A DNA stretch of 64,000 nucleotides from Leadbetterella sp964563435 (GCA_964563435.1 CAZLXI010000006.1:1-64000), one strand, 5' to 3'. Shown: positions 52,544 to 61,311, counted from the stretch's first letter. The notes: generated by a model from the sequence alone, not told the origin. Program-made: numbers and translations.

Positions 52544-53398
52544 ATGAAGAAGCTTATAAGTCTCCTGTTTGCAGGAGTGGTGATTTCCTGTGCCCAATCT
52601 AACGCTCAGTCTTCCAGAGAGCACATCAGTAAAGAGATTTCTTTGCCCTCAGCCCCGAACAATACGGTAATCGAGGTCTATAACCTGCTCGGTTCCGTCA
52701 GGGTGGAAGGCTATTCCGGGAATAAAATTCTCCTGGAGATCGACAAGACCGTCTCCGCCAAAAAAGAAGCGGACGTCGAGCTTGGAAACAAGGAATTTGA
52801 ATTGGGTATAGATACCAGACAGGATACGATCGTCATCTATACCAAAGCCCCTTATGATACCCGTCCTTCCCGGGGGAAAAAACACGACAAGGACAATCGC
52901 ATCCACTATACCATAAAACTGGACTACGTCATCAAAGTACCCCGGAACGTATCCCTGCGCTTATCGACCATCAATGACGGTAAAATTGAGGTGACCAACG
53001 TCAGCGGCAAACTGAAAATCAATAATATTAACGGAAGCATAAACGTGAATAATGCCAGCAGCCAGACCGATCTCCATACCATCAACGGGGATATTGATGT
53101 CAGCTATGCAGTAGCGCCTGCCGCCAGTTCCTCCTGCCATACCCTGAACGGGACCATCAACGCGACCTACCCCGGAGATCTTTCCGCTGACATTAAACTG
53201 AAAAGTATGAACGGAAACTTCTATACCGACTTCCCAAACGCTGAGGTAGCGCCACAAACGGTCGTCAAAAAGAATTCATCCGACTCCGGCACTACCTATA
53301 AGCTCAATAAAGATACCCACCTGAAGATCGGGAAAGGAGAAAATAAAATGAATTTTGAAACGCTGAACGGCAGCATATATATAAAGAAAAAATCATAA
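52544..53398 (+). CDS. DUF4097 beta-helix protein, probable lipoprotein
   Basis: A 284-residue exported protein. The N-terminus GVVISCAQ gives a possible lipobox (Cys16). The body is a repeat-built DUF4097 beta-solenoid (VKVPRNVSLRLSTINDGKIEV, NVSGKLKINNINGSINVNNASS, LHTINGDIDVSYA). The family is often encoded with ECF sigma factors in Bacteroidota, and its role is unclear. It starts 12 bp after the anti-sigma gene. It may be the sensor or a target of the operon. Confidence 0.85.
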   Translation: MKKLISLLFAGVVISCAQSNAQSSREHISKEISLPSAPNNTVIEVYNLLGSVRVEGYSGNKILLEIDKTVSAKKEADVELGNKEFELGIDTRQDTIVIYTKAPYDTRPSRGKKHDKDNRIHYTIKLDYVIKVPRNVSLRLSTINDGKIEVTNVSGKLKINNINGSINVNNASSQTDLHTINGDIDVSYAVAPAASSSCHTLNGTINATYPGDLSADIKLKSMNGNFYTDFPNAEVAPQTVVKKNSSDSGTTYKLNKDTHLKIGKGENKMNFETLNGSIYIKKKS

Positions 53399-53416
53399 AA
53401 AATGTTTCTTACTCTT

Positions 53417-54217
53417 ATGAAAACCAAGATGACCCTCGCCCTGCTTTTCCTGGCCACATTCACCAGGCTGCAGGCACAGAATGAAAAAATCGTAGTGGAG
53501 CTTTCCCAGCCCGGGAAACCTTATACCGTAGAGCTTAACCTTGTCCAAGGGGGTATCCATGTGGTGAAAAATTCCGGGAAGGAGCTGATCATCGAAGCAG
53601 GTTCGCGGAAGTCACCTGCCCCTGCTGCCCAGAAAGAGGGCATGCGCAAAATATCTTCCGGCGGTGGTTTTGATATTACCGTAAAAGAAGCAGCGAATAA
53701 GGTACAGATTAACCCGGGCCTTCCCCTCAATGTTGTGGACATTACGCTGCATGTACCTGAAAACGGGACCTTTAAGCTGGGCACGGTCAATGCCGGTGAT
53801 ATTAAAATAGACAACGTCAGCGGCGAATTCGAGGTATCTAATCTAAACGGCAGGATCTTCCTCAATAACGTCTCAGGATCTGCAGTGGCTAACACGACCA
53901 ACGGCGACATCATCGCTACCTTTACTCAGGTCACCCAGGGCACGCCTATGGCTTTTTCGACCTTAAACGGAAAAATTGACATCAGCTTTCCCACCTCCTT
54001 TAAGGCCAATATAAAAGCCAAGAGCGACCAGGGCGATATCTACAGCGATTTTGAGGTCGGCTTCCTGAAAGATGAGCCCAAGGTGGTACGTACCAGCGAA
54101 AAAGGGTATTCCAAGATAGAAGCCACGCGTTGGGTGACAGGAACGCTGAATGGCGGCGGACCAGAGGTGATGATGAAAACCCTTCTCGGCAGTATCTTCA
54201 TCCGCAAAATTAAATAA
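53417..54217 (+). CDS. Second DUF4097 beta-helix protein
   Basis: A 266-residue paralogue of the preceding gene product, with signal peptide MTLALLFLATFTRLQAQ and the same beta-solenoid repeats (NVSGEFEVSNLNGRIFLNNVSG, NTTNGDIIATF, STLNGKIDISFPTSFKANIKAKSDQGDIYSDFE). An ATG at 53402 adds five residues. I prefer 53417, which gives a more standard signal peptide. It closes the sigma/anti-sigma operon. It is a diverged tandem copy. Confidence 0.85.
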   Translation: MKTKMTLALLFLATFTRLQAQNEKIVVELSQPGKPYTVELNLVQGGIHVVKNSGKELIIEAGSRKSPAPAAQKEGMRKISSGGGFDITVKEAANKVQINPGLPLNVVDITLHVPENGTFKLGTVNAGDIKIDNVSGEFEVSNLNGRIFLNNVSGSAVANTTNGDIIATFTQVTQGTPMAFSTLNGKIDISFPTSFKANIKAKSDQGDIYSDFEVGFLKDEPKVVRTSEKGYSKIEATRWVTGTLNGGGPEVMMKTLLGSIFIRKIK

Positions 54218-54451
54218 CGGGTAGATATCTGAAAATATGCAAGGAATTGAGGATGAACACAACGGAACATATTGGGACAGGTGATGTTCCGAAAATAACG
54301 CAGCCGTTTGTAACTTTTCAAATATCGTTCAGTAATTCTAAACAACTGACAATTTTTAGACAGCGTTGTAAACAGTACCACCGGGCAGTTAAAAATCCTT
54401 AAATGAAGAACGCATTAACTTACTTTAAGAAATTGCCGGGTTTTGTAAGCG

Positions 54452-54459
54452 TACTTTTG
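54452..54459 (+). promoter_or_regulatory. -7 box for TonB receptor gene
   Basis: TACTTTTG matches TAnnTTTG. A TTG 16 bp upstream (AAATTG) could be the -33. It would give a leader of about 100 bases containing the hairpin. Confidence 0.4.
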
Positions 54460-54489
54460 CAAAACAAAATATGAAAAAGTTAGCATAAA

Positions 54490-54519
54490 GCCGGCCTGTG
54501 GCATGCAACACAGGCCGGC
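54490..54519 (+). terminator. Strong leader hairpin before TonB receptor (possible attenuator)
   Basis: GCCGGCCTGTG (54490-54500) pairs perfectly with CACAGGCCGGC (54509-54519) around an 8-base loop. No U tract follows, so it may be an mRNA-structure element rather than a simple terminator. It lies 49 bp before the gene start. Confidence 0.6.
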
Positions 54520-54567
54520 ACTTTCCACACTTTAAGAAGGGAGTTCAGAAAAACTATTACTTAAAAA

Positions 54568-57027
54568 ATGATCAGATCAATTATTCTTATCACCTTATGG
54601 CTGGTATCCGGCCTGGCGATGGCCCGGAATACATTCCAGGTATCCGGAAATGTAAAAAGCTCCGGCGGGGAAGCGCTTCCTTTTGCCAACGTATTCCTGT
54701 ACAAGTCTGCCGACAGTACTTTCTACAAGGCTGTAGCTACAGCAGCGGACGGAAAATTTTTAATAGAAGACGTGGAAAGCAGCAGCTATTACCTGAAAGT
54801 GTCGTCTGTAGGGTATGACGATTTCTTTACTCCCGTATTTGTTATCAACAAAGAAAATCCTGCTGTCAATTTTACCGACATAGGTATGAAGGAATCGGCC
54901 ACCCAACTGCAGGGAGTGCAGGTCACCGCTAAAAAGCCTTTTATTGAGCAACATCTCGACAAAATGGTGCTGAACGTGGAAAACAGCATCTCCGCTAGTG
55001 GAAGTACTGCCCTCGAAATCCTGGAAAAGGCGCCCGGGGTGATTGTTGACCGGCAGAATGACCAGATCCGGATCAGGAACAAATCCGGCGTGGTGGTCAT
55101 GATCGACGGAAAGATCAGCTTTATGTCGTCGGAGGCACTGGCTCAATACCTGGGCAACCTGCCTTCCGACCAGATCGCTTCCATTGAGATCATCACCAAC
55201 CCTTCGTCAAAATACGATGCGGCCGGAAATTCGGGGATCATCAACATCCGCCTGAAAAAGAACCAGATCTACGGAACCAACGGAACCCTCAGCGCCTCTA
55301 CGGGAACGGGAATACTGGAAAACTCGACCAAGGACCTCTACCGGGGCAATTTTAACCTTAACCTGAATCACCGGAATGCCAAATGGAACCTTTTCGGGAA
55401 CGTCAGCACGGGACGAAACCGCTGGTACAACGATAACCATTTCTGGCGGACTGTATATTTTGAAAATACCCGCACCGATTTCGACCAGTATACCCAGAGA
55501 ATAGGCGGCGGGGTATTCTACTACGGGAAGGCAGGGGCCGATTATTTTCTTACCGAAAATACCACCATCGGACTTCAGACCGACTATAACCTGTGGGACG
55601 GCTCCATGATCAGCAAAGGAAATACGGCCATAAACAGGACATCGGGCGGTGAGATGATCAATACCACCCTCATCCCAGGAAGCAGCAGAAAAATGGATAA
55701 TCAGAACTTCTCCTCCAACTTCAGCATCCGGCATAAGGTCGAAGAAAAAGAAATTTCCTTTGACCTCGATTACAGCGGTTATCGTTTTACCTCCGACCAG
55801 GTCTTCACCAATAACTACTATGGCAGCTCCGCTATACCCGACTCTGTCACCCGTCAGTGGGTGATCCAGCCTACAAACATCAATATTTACTCGGCCAAAC
55901 TCGACTTTAGCCTGCCATTTGAAAACAAGTTTAAGCTGGACTTCGGCGCAAAAACCACCTTTGTGGATGCCGACAACAATTTTACCTACAAAGACTTCCT
56001 TGAAGGTGCCTGGCAAAACAATGTCAAGCGCTCCAACCACTTCCAATACAAAGAAAACATCAATGCCCTGTACACCAGTGCAGGCTACCAGAAAGGCAAG
56101 TGGTCATTCCAGGCAGGGGTTCGGGCTGAACATACGGTTTCGGACGGAAACTCGGTTACTATGGATCAGCGAAACAAAAGAAGCTACCTGAACATCTTTC
56201 CTACCGGGTTTGTCAACTATAACATGGCGGAGAACCACTCGCTGAAATACTCCTACAGCAGAAGGATCGACCGGCCCAATTACAGTAACCTGAATCCATT
56301 CATCTTCTACCTGGATCCTTACTTTTATGTGATGGGAAATCCTGACCTCAGACCACAGTTTACCAACTCCAATGAGATGACCTACACGTTCAGGGGGGAG
56401 TATTCGGCTACAATGGCCTATGCCGATACACGTCACATGATCAATGAGGTGATCATGCAGGAGGCAGCCACTGGTGTCAATATCTCGCAGAATCAGAACC
56501 TCGCCCGTCTGAGAAGCTTTTCGGCTACTTTCTCCGTTCCGGTGAAAATCAATAAATGGTGGAGCACCCAAAACAATTTCAATATTTTCCATAATCGTTA
56601 TACTGACAATGATGTTTCAGGGAATGCACTGAACAACAGCGGTCTTATGGCAGGCGTGAACACCACGCACACCCTGACCCTGCCCAAAAACTGGTCGGCG
56701 GAGGTCAATTACTGGTATTATTCACCGGGCGTTTATGGTGTATTCATACAAACCAAACCACAGCACGCATTCAATCCGGGAATCCAGAAGACCTTTCCCG
56801 GCAAAAAGGCCAAGCTCAAGCTGAATGTCAACGACCTCTTCCTCACCTCTTTCTTCCAGGGGTATGTTGAAAACGGCGACGTGGACCTGAAGATCTCCAA
56901 CCGCTGGAATGCCCGGCGGGTATCGCTGACATTCACCTATAATTTCGGTAATCAGAATGTAAAAGCAGCGCGGCAGAGTTCATCCGCCGACGATGCAAAA
57001 AACAGGGCCGGCGGTGGAAACGGGTGA
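54568..57027 (+). CDS. TonB-dependent outer-membrane receptor with carboxypeptidase-like N-terminus
   Basis: An 819-residue receptor. A signal peptide (residues 1-20) precedes a carboxypeptidase-regulatory-like domain (about 22-110, FQVSGNVKSSGGEALPFANVFLYKS). A plug domain (about 125-230) has LEILEKAPGVIVDRQNDQIRIRNKSGVVVMIDG and ITNPSSKYDAAGNSGIINIRL. The barrel then fills the rest, ending RRVSLTFTYNFGNQ and a short Ala/Ser tail. It resembles the outer-membrane beta-barrel family 3 receptors. Ligand unknown. No SusD-like partner is adjacent. The unusual leader is described separately. Confidence 0.9.
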   Translation: MIRSIILITLWLVSGLAMARNTFQVSGNVKSSGGEALPFANVFLYKSADSTFYKAVATAADGKFLIEDVESSSYYLKVSSVGYDDFFTPVFVINKENPAVNFTDIGMKESATQLQGVQVTAKKPFIEQHLDKMVLNVENSISASGSTALEILEKAPGVIVDRQNDQIRIRNKSGVVVMIDGKISFMSSEALAQYLGNLPSDQIASIEIITNPSSKYDAAGNSGIINIRLKKNQIYGTNGTLSASTGTGILENSTKDLYRGNFNLNLNHRNAKWNLFGNVSTGRNRWYNDNHFWRTVYFENTRTDFDQYTQRIGGGVFYYGKAGADYFLTENTTIGLQTDYNLWDGSMISKGNTAINRTSGGEMINTTLIPGSSRKMDNQNFSSNFSIRHKVEEKEISFDLDYSGYRFTSDQVFTNNYYGSSAIPDSVTRQWVIQPTNINIYSAKLDFSLPFENKFKLDFGAKTTFVDADNNFTYKDFLEGAWQNNVKRSNHFQYKENINALYTSAGYQKGKWSFQAGVRAEHTVSDGNSVTMDQRNKRSYLNIFPTGFVNYNMAENHSLKYSYSRRIDRPNYSNLNPFIFYLDPYFYVMGNPDLRPQFTNSNEMTYTFRGEYSATMAYADTRHMINEVIMQEAATGVNISQNQNLARLRSFSATFSVPVKINKWWSTQNNFNIFHNRYTDNDVSGNALNNSGLMAGVNTTHTLTLPKNWSAEVNYWYYSPGVYGVFIQTKPQHAFNPGIQKTFPGKKAKLKLNVNDLFLTSFFQGYVENGDVDLKISNRWNARRVSLTFTYNFGNQNVKAARQSSSADDAKNRAGGGNG

Positions 57028-57072
57028 GGGTGATGCTGAAAGAACAGTGTAGTTTGGTACGGGCAAAAACTA

Positions 57073-57483
57073 TTAGCCGGGTTTTACCACCTTCAATCCC
57101 GATTGTTTACTGATAGGGTCGAAATCCCGGTCGGTGTGTACGATTGGGATTGAAAACCAAATAGCATAGTATGCGATAAGGCAGTCGTTACTTTTACGAA
57201 TAGTAATGCCTTGCTTGCGTAATGACCTGTATAAATCGGCTGCCCCAATAGCACTTTCATACGCCGGTAATTCCAATAATGTGAAAAATGACAGGGTTTC
57301 TTTGAGACGGGCATATAGACTGTCATCCCGGATTCCCTGTAAAATTTCCTGCAGGATAACGGGAACAAGAAACACCTCTTCATCAAGTGAAATGTATTCT
57401 TCTAACAAAGTGGATTCAGCTGTTTCTTTTTTATTCAGGAAGTCGATCCAAACCGAAGTATCAAAAATTAAGGATTCCTTCAT
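57073..57483 (-). CDS. vapC: VapC PIN-domain toxin
   Basis: A 136-residue PIN-domain RNase toxin. The acidic active site is visible in IFDTSVWIDFL (first Asp), then EILQGIRDD, SNDCLIAYYA and HTDRDFDPI. VapC toxins cut tRNA or rRNA. The gene start overlaps the antitoxin stop by 4 bp. Confidence 0.92.
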   Translation of the reverse strand: MKESLIFDTSVWIDFLNKKETAESTLLEEYISLDEEVFLVPVILQEILQGIRDDSLYARLKETLSFFTLLELPAYESAIGAADLYRSLRKQGITIRKSNDCLIAYYAIWFSIPIVHTDRDFDPISKQSGLKVVKPG

Positions 57484-57671
57484 AAACTACGCATTTGATC
57501 CAGATCACCCTCCCAGGCGCCTTTCCCTCTTAATGTAAGTAATTTTTTACGCTTTAAAGTGGCAACATAGTACCTCAAAGCCTCATGTACCACGTCCTTT
57601 TTGGTCTTTAAGTCACTGATCTGCAAGGCCTGTCTGACTAACTGTTCATCTAATTCAATATTAGTGCGCAT
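57480..57671 (-). CDS. vapB: VapB antitoxin
   Basis: A 63-residue antitoxin. RTNIELDEQLVRQALQISD and KKDVVHEALRYYVA form a ribbon-helix-helix-like DNA-binding region, and the C-terminal part (GAWEGDLDQMRSL) should bind VapC. An inverted repeat operator lies upstream. Confidence 0.9.
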   Translation of the reverse strand: MRTNIELDEQLVRQALQISDLKTKKDVVHEALRYYVATLKRKKLLTLRGKGAWEGDLDQMRSL

Positions 57672-57689
57672 CGGGATACTTTTTAAATT

Positions 57690-57721
57690 TATGTGTAAAA
57701 ATATGGAATTTTATACACATA
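57690..57721 (-). promoter_or_regulatory. Probable VapB operator
   Basis: TATGTGTA (57690-57697) and TACACATA (57714-57721) form an 8-bp inverted repeat with a 16-bp A/T-rich spacer, 19 bp before the vapB start. The position fits autorepression by VapBC. Confidence 0.5.
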
Positions 57722-57807
57722 ACGAAACGTTGCCGGGAAAATTGAATCCTCACCCTGGAGGAACATAAATTCTTTAATCCCGCGTTACATATAGAAAAAC
57801 CCCGGTA

Positions 57808-58224
57808 TTGTTTAGCCTTATTATATTTAATTGTACTATTACCTATTCACTTACAAAAGCAGGTGTACACCTCATCAGCGATGCGGAGCTGCACCGGCTG
57901 ATCAGGAACTACCCGGTGAAAGGAGTCAGTCAGCTTGCCGAAGGTTTAAAAAGACACTTTGAAGAAGTGAATCAACGACCGCTTAAAATCAGGGCAAAAT
58001 CATTAGGTGCCGAGATCCGGGGGCATTATTATTTTGAAAAGCTGTATTTGCCTTTCCGGTGGCTGTTGCGGGTTTTCTTCCTGAATAAAGTGGCCGATAT
58101 CCTTGACACTTCCTTAAAAGAATACGATTGCGCCGAAGCAGGCACTGACCCTAACCGTAAAATCTGGGACCTCTTATCCCGCTTTGACGGGCTGTTTTCT
58201 TTCTTTGTACGGGACAAAACTTAA
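57808..58224 (+). CDS. Orphan reading frame without clear start, possible gene remnant
   Basis: A 138-residue frame from a TTG at 57808, with no ATG or internal Met. From about residue 22 the sequence looks protein-like (LISDAELHRLIRNYPVKGV, QLAEGLKRHFEEVN, LGAEIRGHYYFEKLYLPFRWLLRVFFLNKVADIL), but the first 20 residues look like untranslated leader. I know no family. It may be the 3' part of a gene whose start was lost, or a gene with a rare start. It lies in the A+T-rich accessory part. Confidence 0.45.
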   Translation: MFSLIIFNCTITYSLTKAGVHLISDAELHRLIRNYPVKGVSQLAEGLKRHFEEVNQRPLKIRAKSLGAEIRGHYYFEKLYLPFRWLLRVFFLNKVADILDTSLKEYDCAEAGTDPNRKIWDLLSRFDGLFSFFVRDKT

Positions 58225-58272
58225 ATAATTTAAAGGTCTCCTATATTACTTCCGCAAATAATAGCAGGATAA

Positions 58273-58741
58273 TCAATACCGCTTACTTTCACCATCATCC
58301 GGGATAAACACTTTATGTAACAAACCAGCTTTCTTTAACACTTCAGTTAATTGAAACCGGGTGGTTGGGCAATGATTAACAGCTTCCAGGTGATTGGCTA
58401 TAACACTTCCGGGCGCATTGCTTACGAATTTCAGTATATCGTCTATTCGCATAAGTAAGGGTTGGAAGATGTCTAACTGAGCCGTACCGCAGGCCAATAC
58501 AGAAATATCAGGCTTTAGCTCTGACAGCACTTTATGTATTGCATCAGTATAAATAGTATCCGCACTTAAGTAAATTGACTTTTCGCCAGGATATGTTTAT
58601 GAAATAGCCCATTACATTACCCATCAGTAATGTAAAAGTTGGGCCTGATTCCTCTATTTTGCCAAGCATGGGGTCAACTAAAATTACTGTGTTGCCAACT
58701 TCAACCACCAAAGTGGCATTTCGCAGGTGATGTATTTTCAT
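58273..58741 (-). pseudogene. MBL-fold metallo-hydrolase remnant (deletion plus frameshift)
   Basis: The 58741-58544 frame starts MKIHHLRNATLVVEVGNTVI, the opening of a UlaG/PhnP-like metallo-beta-lactamase-fold protein. It then jumps from ESGPTFT directly to LLMGNVMGYF, losing about 100 residues including the HxHxDH zinc motif. Near 58593 the frame shifts: the other frame reads GEKSIYLSADTIYTDAIHKV and continues into the 58530-58273 frame (LKPDISVLACGTAQLDIFQP...PDDGESKRY), the normal C-terminus. Both a deletion and a frameshift are therefore present, and no active enzyme can be made. Confidence 0.85.
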
Positions 58742-58858
58742 TTCCGGAAATTTAAGTATAACGAATCCATGTTATCTCCTTGTTGCGGTGCGCGGCAGTT
58801 GATTTACAGTAAAAGCTATAAATTTCTTCATCCTAACACTGTTACCAGGCACAGGGGT

Positions 58859-59722
58859 TTATTTACTTTGATTCTTGAATAGATATTTTGATCGATAGCC
58901 GGTAGGCGATTCTCCGGTTTTAATGGTAAAGAGCCGGGTAAAATAGGCCGGGTCATCATATCCCAATTGGTAACTGATTTCTTTGGCCGACATTTCAGTA
59001 TGCACCAGTAGACGCTTTGCCTGCAATACAATCCTCTTTTTAATGATTTCGTTAGGTTGTTGAAGCCCGAGCTTTTTAAATTTATTAGTAATGGTTTTTG
59101 GAGCTATATGCATTAACCCGGCGTAGTCAGCCACGGTATGTTTTTCAGTATAATGGGCATCTACCAGAATCGTAAACTTCCTGAAAAATTCCAAATCTCT
59201 GTTATGATCTGTCAATTCCTTTTCAAGATTTTGCTTTTTCCATAGTCTCACGGCTTTTATAAAAATCTGCTTTAAATAAGTTCGTATCATTTCTTCCAGC
59301 GAAATATCGTTAAGTGCAAACTCTGCATCCATTTGCTCATACAGGTAATTATAAAAACCGACTTCCTCAGTTTCCAAGGTAACAAGCGGCATATTATACA
59401 CGTTATTATACAGCAATCCGTCACATGCCACTTCATCATCGTGCAGTTGTATACAATAAAAATCTCTATTATAATAAATAAAGTAACATTCCCGCTGACC
59501 GATCTCTTTCACATGCAGGTGCTGATTGGGGCCTATAAAGAAAAGAGAAGGATTCTTTGTTTCAAATTCGGTAAAGTCATATACCAGCCTGCATCCCTTG
59601 TTTACATACAACACACGAATGTAAGACTGAAATTCATTCGAATTAAGCAACTCCCGGTTGGTATTATCAATAGACAAAAAGCCGAATGTTTTTAATTCTT
59701 TTTGAAATAAATTGTTATTCAT
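58859..59722 (-). CDS. AraC-family transcriptional regulator
   Basis: A 287-residue regulator. The N-terminal half (about 1-170) is a ligand-sensing cupin-like part (VYDFTEFETKNPSLFFIGPNQHLHV). The C-terminal double helix-turn-helix is at about 195-285 (HTVADYAGLMHIAPKTITNKF and SAKEISYQLGYDDPAYFTRLFTIKTGESPTGYR). Targets are unknown. The alpha/beta hydrolase gene upstream in the same direction, and the OsmC-like gene beyond it, are candidates. The gene is A+T-rich. Confidence 0.9.
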   Translation of the reverse strand: MNNNLFQKELKTFGFLSIDNTNRELLNSNEFQSYIRVLYVNKGCRLVYDFTEFETKNPSLFFIGPNQHLHVKEIGQRECYFIYYNRDFYCIQLHDDEVACDGLLYNNVYNMPLVTLETEEVGFYNYLYEQMDAEFALNDISLEEMIRTYLKQIFIKAVRLWKKQNLEKELTDHNRDLEFFRKFTILVDAHYTEKHTVADYAGLMHIAPKTITNKFKKLGLQQPNEIIKKRIVLQAKRLLVHTEMSAKEISYQLGYDDPAYFTRLFTIKTGESPTGYRSKYLFKNQSK

Positions 59723-59829
59723 ATTATTAAAATCTTGGCAGGAATAAAAATAGATATTTTTTGGCTTTTGATAACAAAGGAGATCATAATGATCCGACAG
59801 TTCACAACGTATCTCCTTACATTGGAAAA

Positions 59830-59953
59830 AGCGAAGGTGTTCAAAAAAGTGTCAAGCGCCATGCACAGAGGGTGAGGCCGGAGGCATAATATGGTATGTG
59901 ACCGGGACTTTAATGCAACGCAGTGACTCGTGTATTTTTTGTACACCTTCGCT
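59830..59953. repeat. 124-bp element with 19-bp inverted ends (MITE-like)
   Basis: AGCGAAGGTGTTCAAAAAA (59830-59848) and TTTTTTGTACACCTTCGCT (59935-59953) are inverted copies with one mismatch. The interior (about 86 bp) has no frame of note. It lies between the hydrolase stop and the AraC start. No clear target-site duplication is visible, so a MITE or a structured RNA are both possible. Confidence 0.55.
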
Positions 59954-59960
59954 AAAGTGA

Positions 59961-60866
59961 TTAATCAGCTGAAAATTTCTCCAGTTCAGTATTGAACTTT
60001 TCCATTTCTTCAATGAACAGGGCATGACCACTTTTTTCGAACCTGATGATAGTGGAATTTCTCAAACCCTTGTTTAATTCCTCTGCCCATATAAAAGGGC
60101 AGTTTTTATCGTAGACACCATGGAATATGGCTACCGGCACGGTGATGTTCGAAAGTACAGGGCGTAAATCCAGGTCCCTGAGAGCAGAAATAGACTCCGT
60201 AACAGCATAGGGAGAAGCCTCCAGATTGATATTTTCAAGCCATTTCTCCATGTTTTTTGAGATGTTACCTTCTCTGGCAGGAAAACCCGCTCCAAAACCG
60301 GCAATCAGGTCCTGTCTGTTGGTCAGTGTACTCTGGATAAGTCCGGCGGCATCGGCATCCGATATACCATAAGGGAAATCATTCCGTTGCTTCCAGGAAG
60401 GGGCTGCCGCACCAAATAAAGCCAATTTACTGATATGCGCCGAATTGTATTTAGCCATATAGTGAATAACAACCGCACCCCCCATTGAAAAACCACCCAA
60501 TACGGCATTGTTTATATTTAGTTTTTCCAAAACAACTTTTATATCATCTGAAAAAACATCAAAATCGTATTTGCCGTAAGGTTTGTCTGATTTACCAAAA
60601 CCACGAAGGGTAATTCCAATAACTCTGAAACCTTTGCGCGATAAATACTGGTACTGATACTCGTACATCGCATCACTCAGGGGCCATCCGTGTATGAGCA
60701 CTATGGGCCTTCCTTCGCCAAGGTCAGTAACATGAAGTTTGACCCCTTTTTCTACTTCGATATATTCAGCCCTCCCATAAGATGCGGGGTGTCTTTTGCT
60801 TTGAGCAAGCACTTTGTTACCAAATAGTAAAACAAAAATGGCAACGGTGAATAATAAACTTTTCAT
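59961..60866 (-). CDS. Exported alpha/beta hydrolase
   Basis: A 301-residue hydrolase. A signal peptide (residues 1-21, ending VLAQ) is followed by an alpha/beta core: oxyanion HGWPLSDAMYEYQ (about 60), nucleophile elbow GGFSMGGA (about 123-130), acid Asp in FHGVYDKNCPF and the His in KSGHALFIEE. It resembles the non-haem chloroperoxidase/esterase group. The substrate is unknown. It starts 35 bp after the stop of the OsmC-like gene and probably shares its transcript. Confidence 0.88.
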   Translation of the reverse strand: MKSLLFTVAIFVLLFGNKVLAQSKRHPASYGRAEYIEVEKGVKLHVTDLGEGRPIVLIHGWPLSDAMYEYQYQYLSRKGFRVIGITLRGFGKSDKPYGKYDFDVFSDDIKVVLEKLNINNAVLGGFSMGGAVVIHYMAKYNSAHISKLALFGAAAPSWKQRNDFPYGISDADAAGLIQSTLTNRQDLIAGFGAGFPAREGNISKNMEKWLENINLEASPYAVTESISALRDLDLRPVLSNITVPVAIFHGVYDKNCPFIWAEELNKGLRNSTIIRFEKSGHALFIEEMEKFNTELEKFSAD

Positions 60867-60900
60867 TTCTTCTTTAAAATTTTGAAATATTAATTTTTGA

Positions 60901-61311
60901 TCATATTAAATTAGCTTCAAGAGTGATCTCAAGATTATACGCTTTACTCACAGGGCAGGTCTCCTTGCTCTTTTTAGCAATTTCCAAAAACTGTTCCAGG
61001 CTTATATGGGGTACTTTTGCATATACTACAAGAGCAGATTTTGAAATAAGCCCGTTTTCAAGTGAAATCGCAGAGGTAGTAGTTAATTCCTCAGGCACAA
61101 AACCGGCTGTCCCGAGATCAAGGCTTAGCTTCATGGTAAAGCAACCGGCATGGGCTGCGGCCATTAATTCTTCAGGATTGGTACCTGTACCCTCTTCAAA
61201 CCTTGAAATAAAGCTGTAAGGAGTAGCATTCAGTGCCTGACTTTGTGATGTGAGGTGGCCTTTCCCCTCTTTTACCGTACCATTCCATACGGCTGTTGAT
61301 CTTCTGTTCAT
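60901..61311 (-). CDS. OsmC/Ohr-family peroxide reductase
   Basis: A 136-residue OsmC-family protein. The catalytic Cys pair is in AAHAGCFTMKLS (about residue 57) and KKSKETCPVSKAYN (about 119). The PEELMAAAHAGCF segment is typical of OsmC/YhfA proteins, which reduce organic hydroperoxides in the cytoplasm. It opens a gene group with the exported hydrolase, and the AraC regulator lies beyond. Confidence 0.92.
   Translation of the reverse strand: MNRRSTAVWNGTVKEGKGHLTSQSQALNATPYSFISRFEEGTGTNPEELMAAAHAGCFTMKLSLDLGTAGFVPEELTTTSAISLENGLISKSALVVYAKVPHISLEQFLEIAKKSKETCPVSKAYNLEITLEANLI

Larger units (their letters stand above)
54218..54567. other. 350-bp gap with promoter, micro-ORF and hairpin before the TonB receptor
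   Basis: The end of the DUF4097 operon shows no clear terminator. Near the right end lie TACTTTTG (54452-54459, a TAnnTTTG -7 box), a five-codon reading frame MKKLA at about 54471-54488, and a strong hairpin at 54490-54519. The left 230 bp show nothing I can name. Confidence 0.5.

Noticed and set aside
58544..58741. A separate 65-residue gene
   Set aside because: It is the N-terminus of the broken MBL-fold gene, whose C-terminus continues in another frame.
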